DNA from: Cinnamomum chago
Taxonomy: Eukaryota > Streptophyta > Magnoliopsida > Laurales > Lauraceae
Assembly (NCBI GenBank): GCA_038049695.1
Contig: CP142453.1
Location: 124,533,001-124,597,000 of the forward strand
Direction: 5' to 3'
DNA length: 64,000 bases
The position numbers were made by a program, and so were the translations under genes. Below, piece by piece: positions 34,742 to 49,700 of the stretch (position 1 is its first letter; each line of letters starts with the position of its first letter). Below the pieces are notes generated by a model. It searched no databases, had not been told where the DNA came from, and saw only the letters and a list, made by a program, of their open reading frames with translations.

Positions 34742-37700
34742 GAAAGCATTACTTGTAATCTGATGCTCAGAAACTTGTTTAAGCGAAAGCATTACTCGTA
34801 ATCTATCATACTCAGAAACTAAGCTTAGAGTGGGTGTAACAGTGCTATCCTACTATTTCAATATTTAGTATGTTTTGCAAGCTATATCATTTGTAAATAT
34901 ATTATATTATCAATCTTTATGTTACCATATTTACGAGCGATCCGGGCTTGCCTGGCTTTCAGTCGATTAATGGCAGAAACAGAATTAATGGCGAGGAACC
35001 TCAATCTTCTCCGTATGATTGTGGAGGGCAACTCCATGTGCACTTATCTGATGGGATTTCAGTAGTTGTAGAGCCCCATGGTGGTTAACCATTGTTGTTT
35101 AGGTATGCCCATTGCCATGCTAATAAAGAAGTGGATATTTTGGAGGAATGGTATGGTTTTTACCAACGTAGCTCTGCTGCCGGCTTAAGCAGCTGTGTAG
35201 GGCAGTACAGTATGTACATTTTGAATATTGGTACCAGCGGGCGGGAAGTATTTTAATTTGCTAGCCCCTTCTCAGTAGTCAGTATAGCCCTATTATACTA
35301 TAAATCTCCCAAATACCAAAACCGCTACCATTCAAAGTTATTATTCTTAAAATTGTATTATTTTATATAATCATTCTTATAATTATATTATTTTTAAGCT
35401 TATTTGTCATCATTTTGGTATTGCAGGGTTATCTCACTCTTAGCTCATTAGCTGTAGTAGTTTTTTTCCCCTTCCCATCTTCTGCTGAACTTGCTGATTA
35501 TTGACATGTCTGATATAATTTTGAGTCTCTTCTTTTTATCACCTGTGATAAAATGGTTATATGTACTGTAGGGTGATAATGTTGTCTTCATTTCCAATCA
35601 TCAAACAGAAGCAGACCCCGCGGTTATTGCGTTGTTGCTTGAGACAACGACTCCTCACCTTGCTGAGAACATGGTAACTAATCTGTTTCTACACGTTGTT
35701 ACTAAATGCGAATGTAATCATGTTAACCAAAATGATACAGATTTAAAATTCTTGTTTGTACAACAGACCTATATTGCAGGAGATAGGGTTGTGACAGATC
35801 CTGTTTGCAAGCCCTTCAGCATGGGAAGGTACGAGCTCATGAAGCCTTTGTAACATTTAGTTAAAAAACTCTATTTATTGTGTTTTATTATATTTTAATT
35901 CTTTTTTGATCGGTTTATTATATTTTAATTTTAATGTTGTATTATACCAGAAATCTTTTCTGTGTATACTCAAAAAAGCACATGAATGATAATCCTGAAC
36001 TGGCTGAGATGAAGAAGAGAGCAAATACCCGAAGTCTGAAGGAGATGGTTTTTCTTTTAAGGTATGTTAGGCTTTCTTTTTTGCTGATCATACAGTAGGT
36101 GATGCAACGGGTCTGGAGAAGAGTTGGAGACACCAATAATAGTGCCATCTCAAGCATTTTTGTGACTACTGTCTTTGGAAATGTGGAACCAGCTCCATAA
36201 TGAATAACTTAGATCCATGAGTGCCATTGGAAATCTGGATTTCTTGAACAAATCACTTGAAATTCGACTCAAGGTTGTTAGACCTAAACTCTCTAGTCTT
36301 GCACTTAGTTACATCATGAACATATCATAAAGTAAAATAATTAATTAAGCATGAGTTGTACTTGCTAGTTGCTATCGCAGTGCAATACCTTACATGTCAA
36401 TAGGGCTGTAAATGGCCCAGGGTAGCCTGTTGGGCCTTTTGGCATGACCTGCTCCTGGCAATAGTTGGACAGATTTTCAGGTCTGGGGGTGTGTGGTGCG
36501 TAAAAATCAAGCCCATTTTATGAGAAGGCCTCTAGGCTTTCACGTTACATTTAGATCCCTAAACTCTTCTCTAGTTTGGTGTAGTCTCTTTATTATTACT
36601 ATCAAAGAGAAATGAGAATAGTTATTTTAGCGTTACACTTGATAATAAAAACCTTGTCTGATACAGTACAGCATGTATAGGATAAGGTCTCAAAGGCTCT
36701 TCAATATATGATCCTAACCCCCTAATTAGTTTTCTTAAAAAGGTCGTCTAAAAAGGTCTGTCCAGGCTTTTTCAACGTGTTTAGATCCACTAAGCTCTTC
36801 TCTAGTTAAGTGTTCTCTTAATTATTTTTATTATAGTTTGAAATGTTAACAGTTTAAATATATTAAAGAGCGTCATGTACAAAAAGGATCAGCCAGAATG
36901 AAGCTAAAAGACCAAAATGAATCAAAACTACACTGTGGTGGAACCAGGAGGTTTGCCTTGAGAGGGCCACTATGTTAAAAGAAAAGCTCCCCTGTAGTTC
37001 CGCCCCTGAAACTACATGACTGACACTCCACTGGTTTCCCCTACATCTCCAAAGGTCAGATGCAAATACACCAAAAACTTTTTTTTTTTTGAACTTTCAG
37101 TCTTTCACCCAAGATACTACTTTTGCTCGAGCCTTCCTGGCCACTCCACCATTTGTATCTGACTAATCATTGAATATATGGTTGTTCCTCTATGCTCAAA
37201 TAGATCATTAACAGACAACTGCATTGAACAATTCCAAAAATTGTTCCACTCCATTAATATATCCAGGCCACCGATTCGCTAGTAACTCCTCAACATTCTA
37301 GGCCATACCCAAAAGACACCCAACAATTGCAAGAAATAAATCCAAAATGACTTGTTAAATGGGCATAAAGAGGTGATTTATTTCCCCTCCACTTATCAAA
37401 CAAAGGCTTACAAACATTAACAATCACTTTCTAACGCTATTACAATATCAACTTATAAAAAAAATTCAAAACAACCACTTGCATAAAATTCTGTGCTCTT
37501 GGTAGAGCTCTCTAGTTTTCAAATTAAAGGAAAAACCTAATTATCCCCTCCAATTCGTGTCTATTGATTCATAGAAATTTTCGAAAAAAGTTTGACCATT
37601 TTTGTTAGCGCGCAATATCCTAAAGCCTTCTCCAAAAATTGGTATGTAAACCTGATTTAAAAAACCCATCAATGCTCAAATACCTTAATTTCTTCGTCTC

Positions 37701-40700
37701 ACAAATTTCTTCTCAAAATCAAAGTCCAAACAACCATTCAAAAAAAAAAAAAAGCCGTAGTCCAAACAATAGAATCACCTAATCTTTGCACACCAATCCA
37801 CTGAAATAATGAATAGAGAAAGACGAGAAGAAAACTGATCGGTCAATTTCGCGCTACCACATAGCTTCTCCTCTTTTTGGGCGGTGGCTGTATTTCTGGG
37901 GCTCTACCCCAGTCGCTTCTCAGTATTGCCCTTTTATACTGTAAAGCTTTTGATCAATACAAGTTACCATTTCAAATTTTTTTTTAGCACTACCACATCA
38001 AGGATCAATCAAAAAAACAAATTCAGTTACCCTTAATGCACCTATATTGAACACAGGAAAGAAATCGATCATGAATAGCTGAAATTGCTCTTTATAACCA
38101 GATGAATTTGGACACATGTTTGGATGTGTCGAAACATCTCGTCCATTATTTTACAATGTGATACTTCCGGATCAAATATCAGTCCACAACCCACTAATTT
38201 CATTGCCCATCTCACAGCCATTTTCCAACCAATGCTTAACTGATTCTCTTAATATAATGAATCAGTTAAATGTTACCTTTTATAACAGGCCAACCAATAT
38301 TTTTCCAACCGGCTAAATGTTAGTTCTTATGGTGTTGAACATCATTGCATAAGAAGCCTATTTTAATTTTTTTTTCTTCCCAATAATTTTCACCTTCACC
38401 CAACATTTGAAAACTCCTAAGTAATAAATGGGCAAACTTACCAGAGTGGACTTAGTCCATCTACTTCAAGCTGTCTATTTTCTCTCAAAGCTTTCTATCA
38501 ATGGATCTCAAAGAAACATATAAGGCTTATCCACACAAAAAATAATGCCTGATGAAGGCTTCCTGCTAGATGACCAAGCAAGTTTCCAAGTAATCCGCTT
38601 CATGGCAATCAATCCAAACCCAAGTTATACTTACTGTAATTGATATTGAGCCCGGACAACACTTCAAACCACTTGGGATCGCCTTCAAATTTTGAAATGG
38701 CACCTTGCCAGCATTACAAAATCATACTAGTATACTACCATCAGTAAATTGTAAGATCTATAATCTCTATATCTTGGTTCCTAATTGGGAAACCCCTAGT
38801 CAGATTTTTCATATTTATCTTCATCAAGCATTTTGCTTAAAGCTTCAACCACAATTACAAACAAAAGAAGAGATAAAGGATCACTGTGCCGCAACCTCCA
38901 GAAAACTTTTGAAAAAACAATTTGGGACTCCATTGTTCATAATTGAGAAGTAAGCCGAAGAAAAACACATTCTTATCCAATATCTCCTCTTCACCCCAAG
39001 CCCCCTTCTGGATAGTAGATATTCTAGAAATCTCTAATCCATCATATTATAAAATTTCTCAAAGAAGCTTATATAATAAGACATGGCTTATTTCCTTTAT
39101 GATGAGAGTACAGATACTCATGAGCAATTAAGATTAAAATAATGTCAAGATTCAAGAATCTGACCACCCTCCGCAAAAGCGCCTTGGACATCAAAAGCGA
39201 TTATTAAAGACATCTCTTTGACTCATTAGCCATTACCTTAACTAAAATCTTATGCAAACTACCAAAAAGCCTTCCATCCTTCAATGGAACTAAAAGAAAG
39301 CTCCCATCAGCATCCCATTTGAGTGGATTAAAGTAGTTTAATCAAGAAAATACATAATATCTTACTTGACTATATACTGAAACTTTTTAAAAGAACACTG
39401 AGATAACCGTCTGGTCTGGTCCTGGAGTATCCCTTGTCCCCTCCTAATTCACCTGTAGTGCTTTTAACCTCTTCTTGAGCGAGCCTCAGTAGCATCAATG
39501 AATTGTGGAAAAATCAAATTATGCATTTAATCTCCACAGGACGATCCACACCATCTGCAGTATGAAGGGATTAATAGAGCAAAGAATGAAAAGAATAGCA
39601 AAAGGCTATTCTTCAAGGCAAGGCTTAAATGATAATTGCAACCACACATCAGGGCTCATGTCAACTGACTTCATTTAACACCAAATCAAAGAGAGAATTC
39701 AAGTATTTTTTATCCAGTAAGTGCTTGGGAAGAAGAGAGAGCACATATTTTCATATTAACAACCTCAGTGGATTGAGCAAATTCCTTTACATGGTTGATT
39801 TTATGTTATTTCTAAATTTAGCTATTATGATTAAGAAAGGGTCATCGCATAACTGAGATGACTGAGACTGTAATATTTTATTTTATTTTATTTTTTGGAA
39901 GAAGTGAATGGTAAATTATCTGCAGAGAAATTGAACCCTCTCCCCGAACTGACTCACACCCTCACCCCCATGAAAATGAAACTGCAGAAGATAGATTCCT
40001 TTGATTCTTTGCTCTTCTCCTCCTTTATCAAAGGCTTCACTTAACTTTTGAAATCAGTTGTTTGAATTTTGAAAGACAAAAAAAAAAAAAAAAGTCCTTA
40101 ATGTTTTCCCTTTTCTGTCGAGCAAGTTCAGTATATTTCTCCCTTTCAAAACAGGAGTGCAGGCAGTTTTTCGGAAGGTGCTATTTGGTCTTGGCTACTA
40201 ATGCTGAGAACATCTTTGTTATCTTCTAGCACCGTAGTGGTTCTTTCCTCCCCTGGAAGTTCTGCTTTTTTGTGTGTAACTTTTCTGCGTATAATGAAAA
40301 TGGTTTCTGGGGGAGAATGATTTCCTGTTGTTCCATGTTAACATTTCCTGTTCCTGCATTCACCTTTTAAGTTGAAAGCATTTTGTGCAGGTCTGTGGAA
40401 AGCAGATTTGGGCCCTAGAAGTGTGGATAACCATTTTCTACAGTCTTACACAAGGCAACACGCATTTCACTGCAGAATATGTTTTGCAGCACCAAAAATA
40501 GAAACTGAAACTGGAGAAAATGGAGTCTTCGATTTTTATTTGCCACAGATAATGGAAGCACTGTGGAAAAAAAATTGCCACTGAAAACTGTTGTTCACAA
40601 ACATGCGCCTAAGTTAAATCCACTTGGGCTGTTGCATAGCTACTGATGCTGCTTTTATATGTGTATCCTATGTTGTAAAATTTTGAAGATACACAAGTAA

Positions 40701-43700
40701 GGCCTGATCACCTATTATACTGTTTCTTATTTGATTTCTCAGCCTTCATGTTAATTGAATATAGGACTGGAGCACGAATAATATGGATTGCACCAAGTGG
40801 TGGTAGGGACCGCCCAGATCCTTCCACTGGAGAGTGGTTTCCAGTAAGTTCTGCAATTTAAATTGTCATATTGGAATTGCTGCTTTTCGTTTCATTCCTT
40901 CTCATTGACTGGCTATTCAAAAAAGCAAGGATTTTTTTTTTCTGGGACACTTTCCTGACTGTCATTGCAATTCCCCCTTTTTTATGTGACAGCAATGCAT
41001 TCCAACTCTTTTCAACCGGTCCTTTAGCATTTTATGTTTTATATAGTTTGTTTCCTTTCCACATTTGTAAAAATCTCATAATTTATAACATAATTAGCGC
41101 CTTCGTTTTCTTATTATGGATGTAACCGACTCTATGAAAAAAGAAATCATCTGTTCTCTGGTCTCTGCGAATCCAAAGTTGTTGTTTGATATCCTGGAAA
41201 GGGTCCACTGAACTTTCTGCACTAGAATCAAGCCAGCCCTAGCAGAAGGTGGTTTTTATGAAGAGTTCACTTTTCTAGGAGTCAAAGGGATTATTCTTAA
41301 TAACATTTAGCTGGCCAATAGTCCTGAATTGGAAGAATTTCGTGAGATTGTCTGCCTGGCTTACTGATAATCATTAATTTTCTGACATGTTCCTAGTTTA
41401 CTGCAAAGTTATATCTATGCATAATGATATTACTTAGGATCTAATTAGTCACGATTCAAAGTTTTGGCCAACTATATAGTTTTATTGTCAACAAATCTAC
41501 GCCAATCTTGAATGTATTTTAAAATTTAAAATTTTAAAGTTTTGGCCAACTATTTTGGCATGTGCACCAAAATATTCATGCATGCAGCACTTCGATTGTA
41601 CATATGGGAAGAATTTACATTAGTACAGACATCGGAGATCCTATTGTGGATTAGACTTGGAAAATTTGGTTTTCTTGCCAAAACTGTTAGCGCGAGAGGC
41701 TCCTCTCTGGCACTAAAGATATAGAACTGCATCGCTTTAGAGCACTATAATGAGTGGAAATCTGGTTAGAATGCAGTTCCATAATCAGCCTTTGTACTGG
41801 TTAGTTTCTCATTTCACCTCTTAGAGCTTTATGAGTCATGTACAATCTAAAAATATTGCAGTTCTTTCTCTCTGGAGCTAAATTTTCTATCAACGACTGT
41901 AGGGCAAGCCCAGAAGTACAATAGACTTATCTTCTAAGCCCAGTTGCTAAGTGCTGGGATTGGGCATCATCTACCTAGCTGCAACCTCTGCCATTTAGCT
42001 AGAAAACAAGGGAGAAAGACCAAAGGGTAATGAAGCCCACAACTTAGGCACCAGTGAAGGAAACCTCCATACCCATGGCCTGGGAACAAGTCAACCATGC
42101 ACTGAGGTCACCCAGAAAATAAAACAAATAAGTGAAAAGCAACCTCAGCACTAATCTAGTCTAAGACCTTCCAAGCCCTACCCATTTGACTATACATTCA
42201 AGTGGTTCCTGTAAAATGGTTCTCACATTTAAAATTCGAGGCCATCACTCATTTTTATCAGTCGTGAATTTCAACTCTTCTAATGCATTTTTTTTGTTGT
42301 CATTTTTATTTTTTATAGGATTGTATTTGTTTTTCTACTGCATACTGTTACTATCCTTCACTGGCACTTGTGTAAAGGCCAAACTTCATTCTGGATGTAC
42401 TCTTTATATTGCTTTCTCTATCTTAGTAACTTTTCTACTGCTTTTCTATATAATGCCATTGTGTTTGGTTGGTACTGATATAAAGGGGCCAGGCACCCTT
42501 TGATTCATCCTCAGTTGACAACATAAGGAGGCTTTTAGATCATTCAGGTGTTCCAGGGCATGTATACCCTCTTGCATTGCTATGCCATGATATCATGCCA
42601 CCTCCACTCCAGGTATGCTCGTAAAATATTTGTTAAATTTTCAGAAGGGCTTCAGTTTTCCTGAGGGCACAATTGTTTTCAGGTTGAAAAACAAATTGGA
42701 GAGCGAAGATTGATTTCGTACCATGGAGTTGGGTTATCTGTGGCTCCTGAAATGAGCTTCAATGGAATTACTACTGGCATTGAAAAGCCTGAAGAGGTTT
42801 GTTTTATATGTAATATGGAGTTTCTTTTTCATTGGTTTTCATAAGGTTTGTAATTCTGATTGTTAATGTTTGACATTACGTTTACAACTTTGAGAGTAGC
42901 TAAAACTGTAAATTGCTTCACTAAAATGAGCAAATCACAAATGAGGAGCTTGTTTTAGACCACAAAGAGCTCAGCAAAGACTACATACTTTACCAGAATG
43001 ATGAACAAGCCTAGAGGGGGGTTTCATATAAATTTCTTTAGAGATGAAACCATTCAAGAATCATTCTTGACATCCATTTGATATGAGGGTCACTTCTATA
43101 TACCATAGTCATCTTACTGACAGGGGCAAAGGTTTCTTTATAATCTATCCCATATTCTTTTGTAAACCTTTGGATACAAGGTGAACTTTATAATGCTCAA
43201 TGGAACCATCAGGTTTGGATTTGATCTTATAAATCTACTCTCCTCCAATAGTAGTTTTTCTAGGAGGCAGTTCAACTATGTCCCAAGTATGAGTTCTATC
43301 AGGAGCAGCAAGTTCTTCTTCCATAGCATGTTGCCAATGAAAAGAGGAAGATACTTCCTTCTGTGACTGCGGTTTGATAAACAGGGCTTTAGATACAAAG
43401 AGGGTACTGATGAGCAGTATCAGCATCCGGAGCAGGTGGAGCATCAACAGGTGGTTGTACATTTGTTAGTGGTGCCGTTGCTGGATGATGATAAACCTGT
43501 AAAGGTTTGACTGAGGAAACATGAGCATCGGTTGGGAAAAGACTTGGAAAAGGATCAATAGGAACAAGAAAGGGCTGATCAGGTAAAGAGGAGGAAGCAG
43601 GTAAGGTTAAGAAAGGGACATGCTCGAAAAAAGTAACCTGGCAAGAAATATGGAGACGGTTGGTTTTTGGATCATAGCAGCAATATCCTTTGTATTCAAT

Positions 43701-46700
43701 GCCATAACCAAGAAAGGCATTAGCAGCAGAATGGGGGGATAACTTGGATCATTCATGAGGTAATAGAAGAACAATATAGGTGGAACCAAACACTTGCCGA
43801 TGAGTATAATGAGGTTTGATTTGGAATAGTTTCTCAAACTGTGCATTGTAAGAAAGCACAGAGGAAGGAGACCGGTTGGAAAGGTACACAACGGTAAGAA
43901 AGGCCTCATCCCAAAAACTGATTGGAACAAATGAGGGATATAGCGGAGAACAGGCTATTGCAAGAATATGGGATGTTTTCTTTTATTGACCCTATTTTGT
44001 TGGGGTGCATGGGGGCAAGAAAGTTGAGGTTCAGTCCCTTGCGTGGAGAGAAAGTTCCCGAATCAAGAAGATACATATTTCCCCCTGAATCAGATGGGGA
44101 AATATTTATTTTAACAAAAATATTGTCTCAACCATCAGCAAAGGAAACATCAGCATTATGAAAATTAGACTTTTTTTTTTATCAAACATGCTGATGCAGC
44201 AAGCGGTGGTGGATGATTTCCGGATGCCGATCTTCCACTAGACCTGTTGATTATTCTCAAGAATAATACCAGGAACAATGGGTTCTACTGTTTTGTTGAT
44301 TCCAATGAATGCCAAGACAATAGGTAAAGAGAAGAATTCTCTAAAATAAACTTTCAATATTATTAAGCCAATCTCCATTCCTGGATTACAATCAAATATA
44401 TAGGAAGTTGTTTCTAAATCTCACAAATCACGAGATTTATTACATATAATAAATAGCAAGAAAAACCTACCTAATCATAGAAACTGCTAATAATGAATTT
44501 GACTTATTCAAAAATATGGAGAAATTGCTAGAAATAGTGAAAAATGCCTTTTTCGAGGCCTAAACGATGGAATTTGGCCTAAAAATGAGGAGTCCATTGC
44601 GAAGTAATGGATTTTGGAGATTTTGCCGTTTCCGTTCCAGAATGGGGCTCCGTTCGCGATTCTGACCCCAAAACCCAAATTTGGGCCTAGTATCGTTTGG
44701 GCCCTGCACGGTGGGCCTTACTTCGATCCACTGCATCCATGTATTCCTCTGCTTTGGTCTGGACTACATCATTCCCGCCAGGTGGGAGAGAATTCGCCCT
44801 CGAATTCACGGGCTCATCCTCTGAACTGTCACCATGATATGGCACAAGGTGTTTGACATTGAAAACATCGGAAGTGCGGATATGACTTGGGAGCTTTAAT
44901 CTGTAAGCATTGGAATTAATCTTTGCTATGATCTCCAACGGACCAATTTTTCTTGCTGCCAGTTTATTATACTCCCCTACAGAAAACCGATCTTTTGTCA
45001 GAATGGCCCAAACGAAATCTCCAACCTCAAATTCTACAAGGCGGCGTTTCTGATCAGCAGAATGTTTGTACTTGGCAGTGGCTTACAATAGATGTTGTTG
45101 CGTGGTTTTGTGCACGCCTTGAATCGCAGTAATTAAATCTTCAGCCTTTTTAGGAATACGCTGGAGGTCAGGAACTGGAGCTAAATCAAGCGGGGATCTC
45201 GGGTTGTAGCCGCAGTTGATGAAAAAAGGACTAAAACCTGTGCTACGATTAACCGAACAATTGTAGGCGAATTCAGCTTGATATAATTTCTGATCCCATG
45301 ACTTCAGATGATCTCCCACCAAGCTACGAAGTAAATTACCCAAAGAACGATTGACAACCTCCGTCTGCCCATCAGTCTGAGGGTGATACGCACTGCTGAA
45401 ATCTAGCTTGGTGTTAGCAAGACGCCACAAACTGCGCCAGAAATGGCTAAGGAACCGGGTGTCCCTATCAGAAACAATAGACATTGGCAGTCCATGAAGT
45501 CGGTATATCTCCCGAAAATACAACTGTGCTGTGCCACAATGACAGCGTCTGTCGTCTTCTTGCACGGGATGAAATGCGCCATTTTTGAAAACCTGTCCAC
45601 TACCACATAAATGGAATCCATACCTCGCTATGTTCGAGGTAGTCCTAAAACAAAATCCATACTCACATCGACCCATGGTTGGTTCGGCACAGGTAACGGC
45701 ATATACAAACCAGCATTTGTCGCTATACCCTTAGAGACTTGGCAGATGCGACACCCCTCCACGAATTTAGTAATTTCCTTTTGCATAGATGGCCAATAGT
45801 AGGATCTCATTACTGCCAGTAACGTTTTATCACGCCCCACGTGACCCTCATCATGTAGTTCCTTGATGATTTTCAAGCGGAGGCTAGACTCTGGAACACA
45901 TAGTTGATTTCCTTTGAATAAGAATCCGTCGTGCAGCAAAAATTCAGATCGGTTGCATGCCATAACATCACGCACAATAGGTGCAAAGTAGGGGTCAGTG
46001 GACAATAAATCACGGAATGATTCAAAACCGAGTACCTTGGTGCACATAGCCGTAAGTAAAGAAGCACGCCGACTAAGGGCATCAGCCACCCTGTCCAGTG
46101 CTCCAGACTTATGTTTGATGACAAATGTGAACTGCTGCAAATAAGCGGCCCACCCAGCATGCCTAGCTGAGAGTTTATCTTGATTATTGATGTGCTTCAA
46201 GGCATCATGGTCAGAATACAAGATGAACTCTTTATAGGACAAGTAGGATCGCCAATGCTTCAGGGCTTGGACCACATCATAAAATTCCACATCGTAAGTG
46301 CTGTACTTCAGTTTGTCCCCGTTCAACTTCTCACTAAAAAATGCAACGGGCCTACCGTTTTGACTTAGAACCGCCCCAATGCCAACCTTGGAAGCGTCAC
46401 AGTGCAGCTCGAATGGCTGAGAAAAGTCTGGCAATGTGAGAACAGGTGCAGAGGTAAGTGTCTGTTTGATCTTGTGAAAAGCCTCTGTCGCGGCCTCTGA
46501 CCAGGAAAATGTCCCCCCCTTCATACAGTCTGTAACTGGTGCCATTATTGTACTGAAGTTGGGAATAAATCGCCGATAGAATGACACTAAGCCATGAAAG
46601 CTGCGTACTTCATGAAGATTCGCTGGCAACGGCCACTGTCTGACTGCGTCCACCTTGGACTCATCCACACAAATACCGTCTTTCGAGACGACGTAACCGA

Positions 46701-49700
46701 GGAACAAAATGCTCTCCGTCATGAATGAGCATTTACTGGCAGCAACAAAAAACTTGTTCTTGCGCATCAATGAAAGAACATCGCGCAAGTGCTGAAGATG
46801 CACAACTGGAGTAGCACTATAAATCAATATATCATCGAAATAAACGACGAGAAATTTTCCAATGAAAGGGCGGAACACTTGGTTCATCACTGCATAAAAG
46901 TGCTGGGGGCATTAGAAAGCCCAAAAGGCATCACTAGCCACTTGTATAACCCCTCACGAGTCTTGAAGGCTGTCTTCCATTCGTCACCCTCCCGAATCCG
47001 AATCTGGTGATAGCCACTTTTCAAATCCGGTTTACTAAATACAGTAGCTCCACTCAACTGGTCCAATAAGTCATCCAACCGAGGGATAGGGAAGCGATAC
47101 CGAACTGTGATCTTATTGATCGCCCGACTGTCGACACACATACGCTAGGAACCATCCTTCTTCGGTGTAAGCAGCGCTGGTACAGCACAAGGACTAAGAC
47201 TCTCTCTGATGTGTCCCTTAGCCAATAATTCTTCTACCTGACGCCGCAACTCCTCGTGTTCCCTAGGACTCATCCGATAATGGGGCCGATTGGGCAGGTT
47301 AGACCCGAGGACCAGATCAATCTGATGTTGAATGTCCCTTAATGGTGGTAATCCTGCTGGTAGGTCACTAGGAAACACATCCTGGTACTCATCGATTATT
47401 TCTTGAACAAGTTTTGGAGTCTCACCCCCGACAGTATGGTCTTTCCCTAACAACACATACACAACCCCGGTCTCCGATACTTCTTTAATGAATCGGCTCA
47501 TAGATAAGAGGTTGGATCCCTCCCCCACTATTCGTTTGGGTACCACCTCTCTTTTGGGTATAAGCACGATCTTCACGTTATTAAACATGAAGTTATAAGT
47601 ATTACTTCGTCCATCATGTGAGACACTTCTATCATATTGCCATGGCCTTCCCAATAAAACATGGCATGCATCCATGCGAACCACATCACACCAGATTTTA
47701 TCTTTATAAGTAGAACCAATTGAAAGAGGAACTAAGCAGCGTTTGGAGACTGTAACCTCATTTCCTTTCTTTAACCATGACAGCTTGTAGGGATTTGGAT
47801 GTTCTTCAGTCGGTAACCCCAACTTGTGAACAACATCTTCCGCAATCACATTCTCACAACTGCCTGCATCAATGACGAAGCGGCACACCTTTCCACCAAT
47901 AGTACAGGTGGACTGGAAGATATTATTGCGAAGCCATCTGTCGCCGTCCACCTCTCGGGGCGTGAAACAGGTCCTACGTACTACCAGCAGTGGTCCGTCA
48001 TCACCCTCAACCTGTTCCTCCGGTGAGTTACCACCCTCCTTTACATCGTGTTCAGATTCCTCAAAATGATCATACAAAACACCATCACAATCCACGAACA
48101 AACCCTTGCCAGCACGATCGCCCTTCCGACAGTCTGCCATTCGATGCCCCGATTCTCCACACTTAAAACAGCGTGGTCCACCACCCGTGGCAGGAGTTCT
48201 ATTGGGCAGCCCCCCTACTTGTGGTTTTCCAGCACCACCCGGTTGGTTGAAAGTCCTGGCAGGGATAGCTGGGTTCTGATTACTGCCTCCACCACTAACC
48301 CACGTGGAATTGCCAGTCTTACGACTGAACTGTTTCTCCAACTGTATGGCCCTCTGGTGTGCTTCTGAAACATTCAATGGGTCGAATAGGTTAAGTGTAT
48401 CTTGAAACTGAGGTCGCACTCCTCCAATATACCGGGATACCAGTTGTTCTTCCGTCTCAGCAAGATCATTACGAGCGACCAACTGGTAAAATTCTGTGGT
48501 ATATTCATCAATCGTCTTGCTGTTCTGCCGTAAGTTCTGCAATTGTTGGTACAGCATCCTTGTATAGTTGTGGGGTAGGAATGCTGCACGCAGATGCTTC
48601 TTCAGTTTTTCCCACGAATCAACCTTCCGTTTTCCTTGTCGAGCACGCATCAACTTAGATTGTTGCCACCATGCAGCAGCTCTTCCCCGAAATCTGGTTG
48701 CTACTAAGGGAACCCGTTTATCTTCGGGGGCCTCTTTGAAATCTAGGACCTCCTCCATGGCATAGATCCAATCCATAAATTCTTCTGGTTGTACGCTCCC
48801 CTGAAACTCTGGTATGTCAATCTTTAATCCAGCGTCCCACCGTGATCGTGATTCACGGTTATCCCTAGGGTTCCCCATCATGGGTCTCCTTCCTCCTTGG
48901 ACATGATTTACAAAGGGGTTGTGGAATTCGTCCCCAGCTTCCTCCTCTTCCACAGAGTGCAGAGATGGAGATCGATCCCTCCGTTGATCGTCCCTAGCCG
49001 TTAGTGCAGCAACCTGGGCAGTCAACTCCTCGATCTGTCGTGTTAAGCGGGCTACGTCATCACGCACGAACACATCGTTGATGTGTGCGTTTCGACCACC
49101 AGCAACACGTCTAGGTGGCATGATTTGCAGGAACGAAACCTGAAGCTCTGATACCAACTGATGCAGCAAGCGGTGGTGGATGATTTCCGGATGCCGATCT
49201 TCCACTAGACCTGTTGATTATTCTCAAGAATAATACCAGGAACAATGGGTTCTACTGTTTTGTTGATTCCAATGAATGCCAAGACAATAGGTAAAGAGAA
49301 GAATTCTCTAAAATAAACTTTCAATATTATTAAGCCAATCTCCATTCCTGGATTACAATCAAATATATAGGAAGTTGTTTCTAAATCTCACAAATCACAA
49401 GATTTATTACATATAATAAATAGCAAGAAAAACCTACCTAATCATAGAAACTGCTAATAATGAATTTGACTTATTCAAAAATATGGAGAAATTGCTAGAA
49501 ATAGTGAAAAATGCCTTTTTCGAGGCCTAAACGATGGAATTTGGCCTAAAAATGAGGAGTCCATTGCGAAGTAATGGATTTTGAAGATTTTGCCGTTTCC
49601 GTTCCAGAATGGGGCTCTGTTCGCGATTCTGACTCCAAAACCCAAATTTGGGCCTAGTATCGTTTGGGCCCTGCACGGTGGGCCTTACTTCGATCCACTG

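Noticed and set aside
47826..48765. Several plus-strand frames of 65-106 codons
   Set aside because: They are antisense to the intact gag region of the gypsy element and arise from its codon composition.
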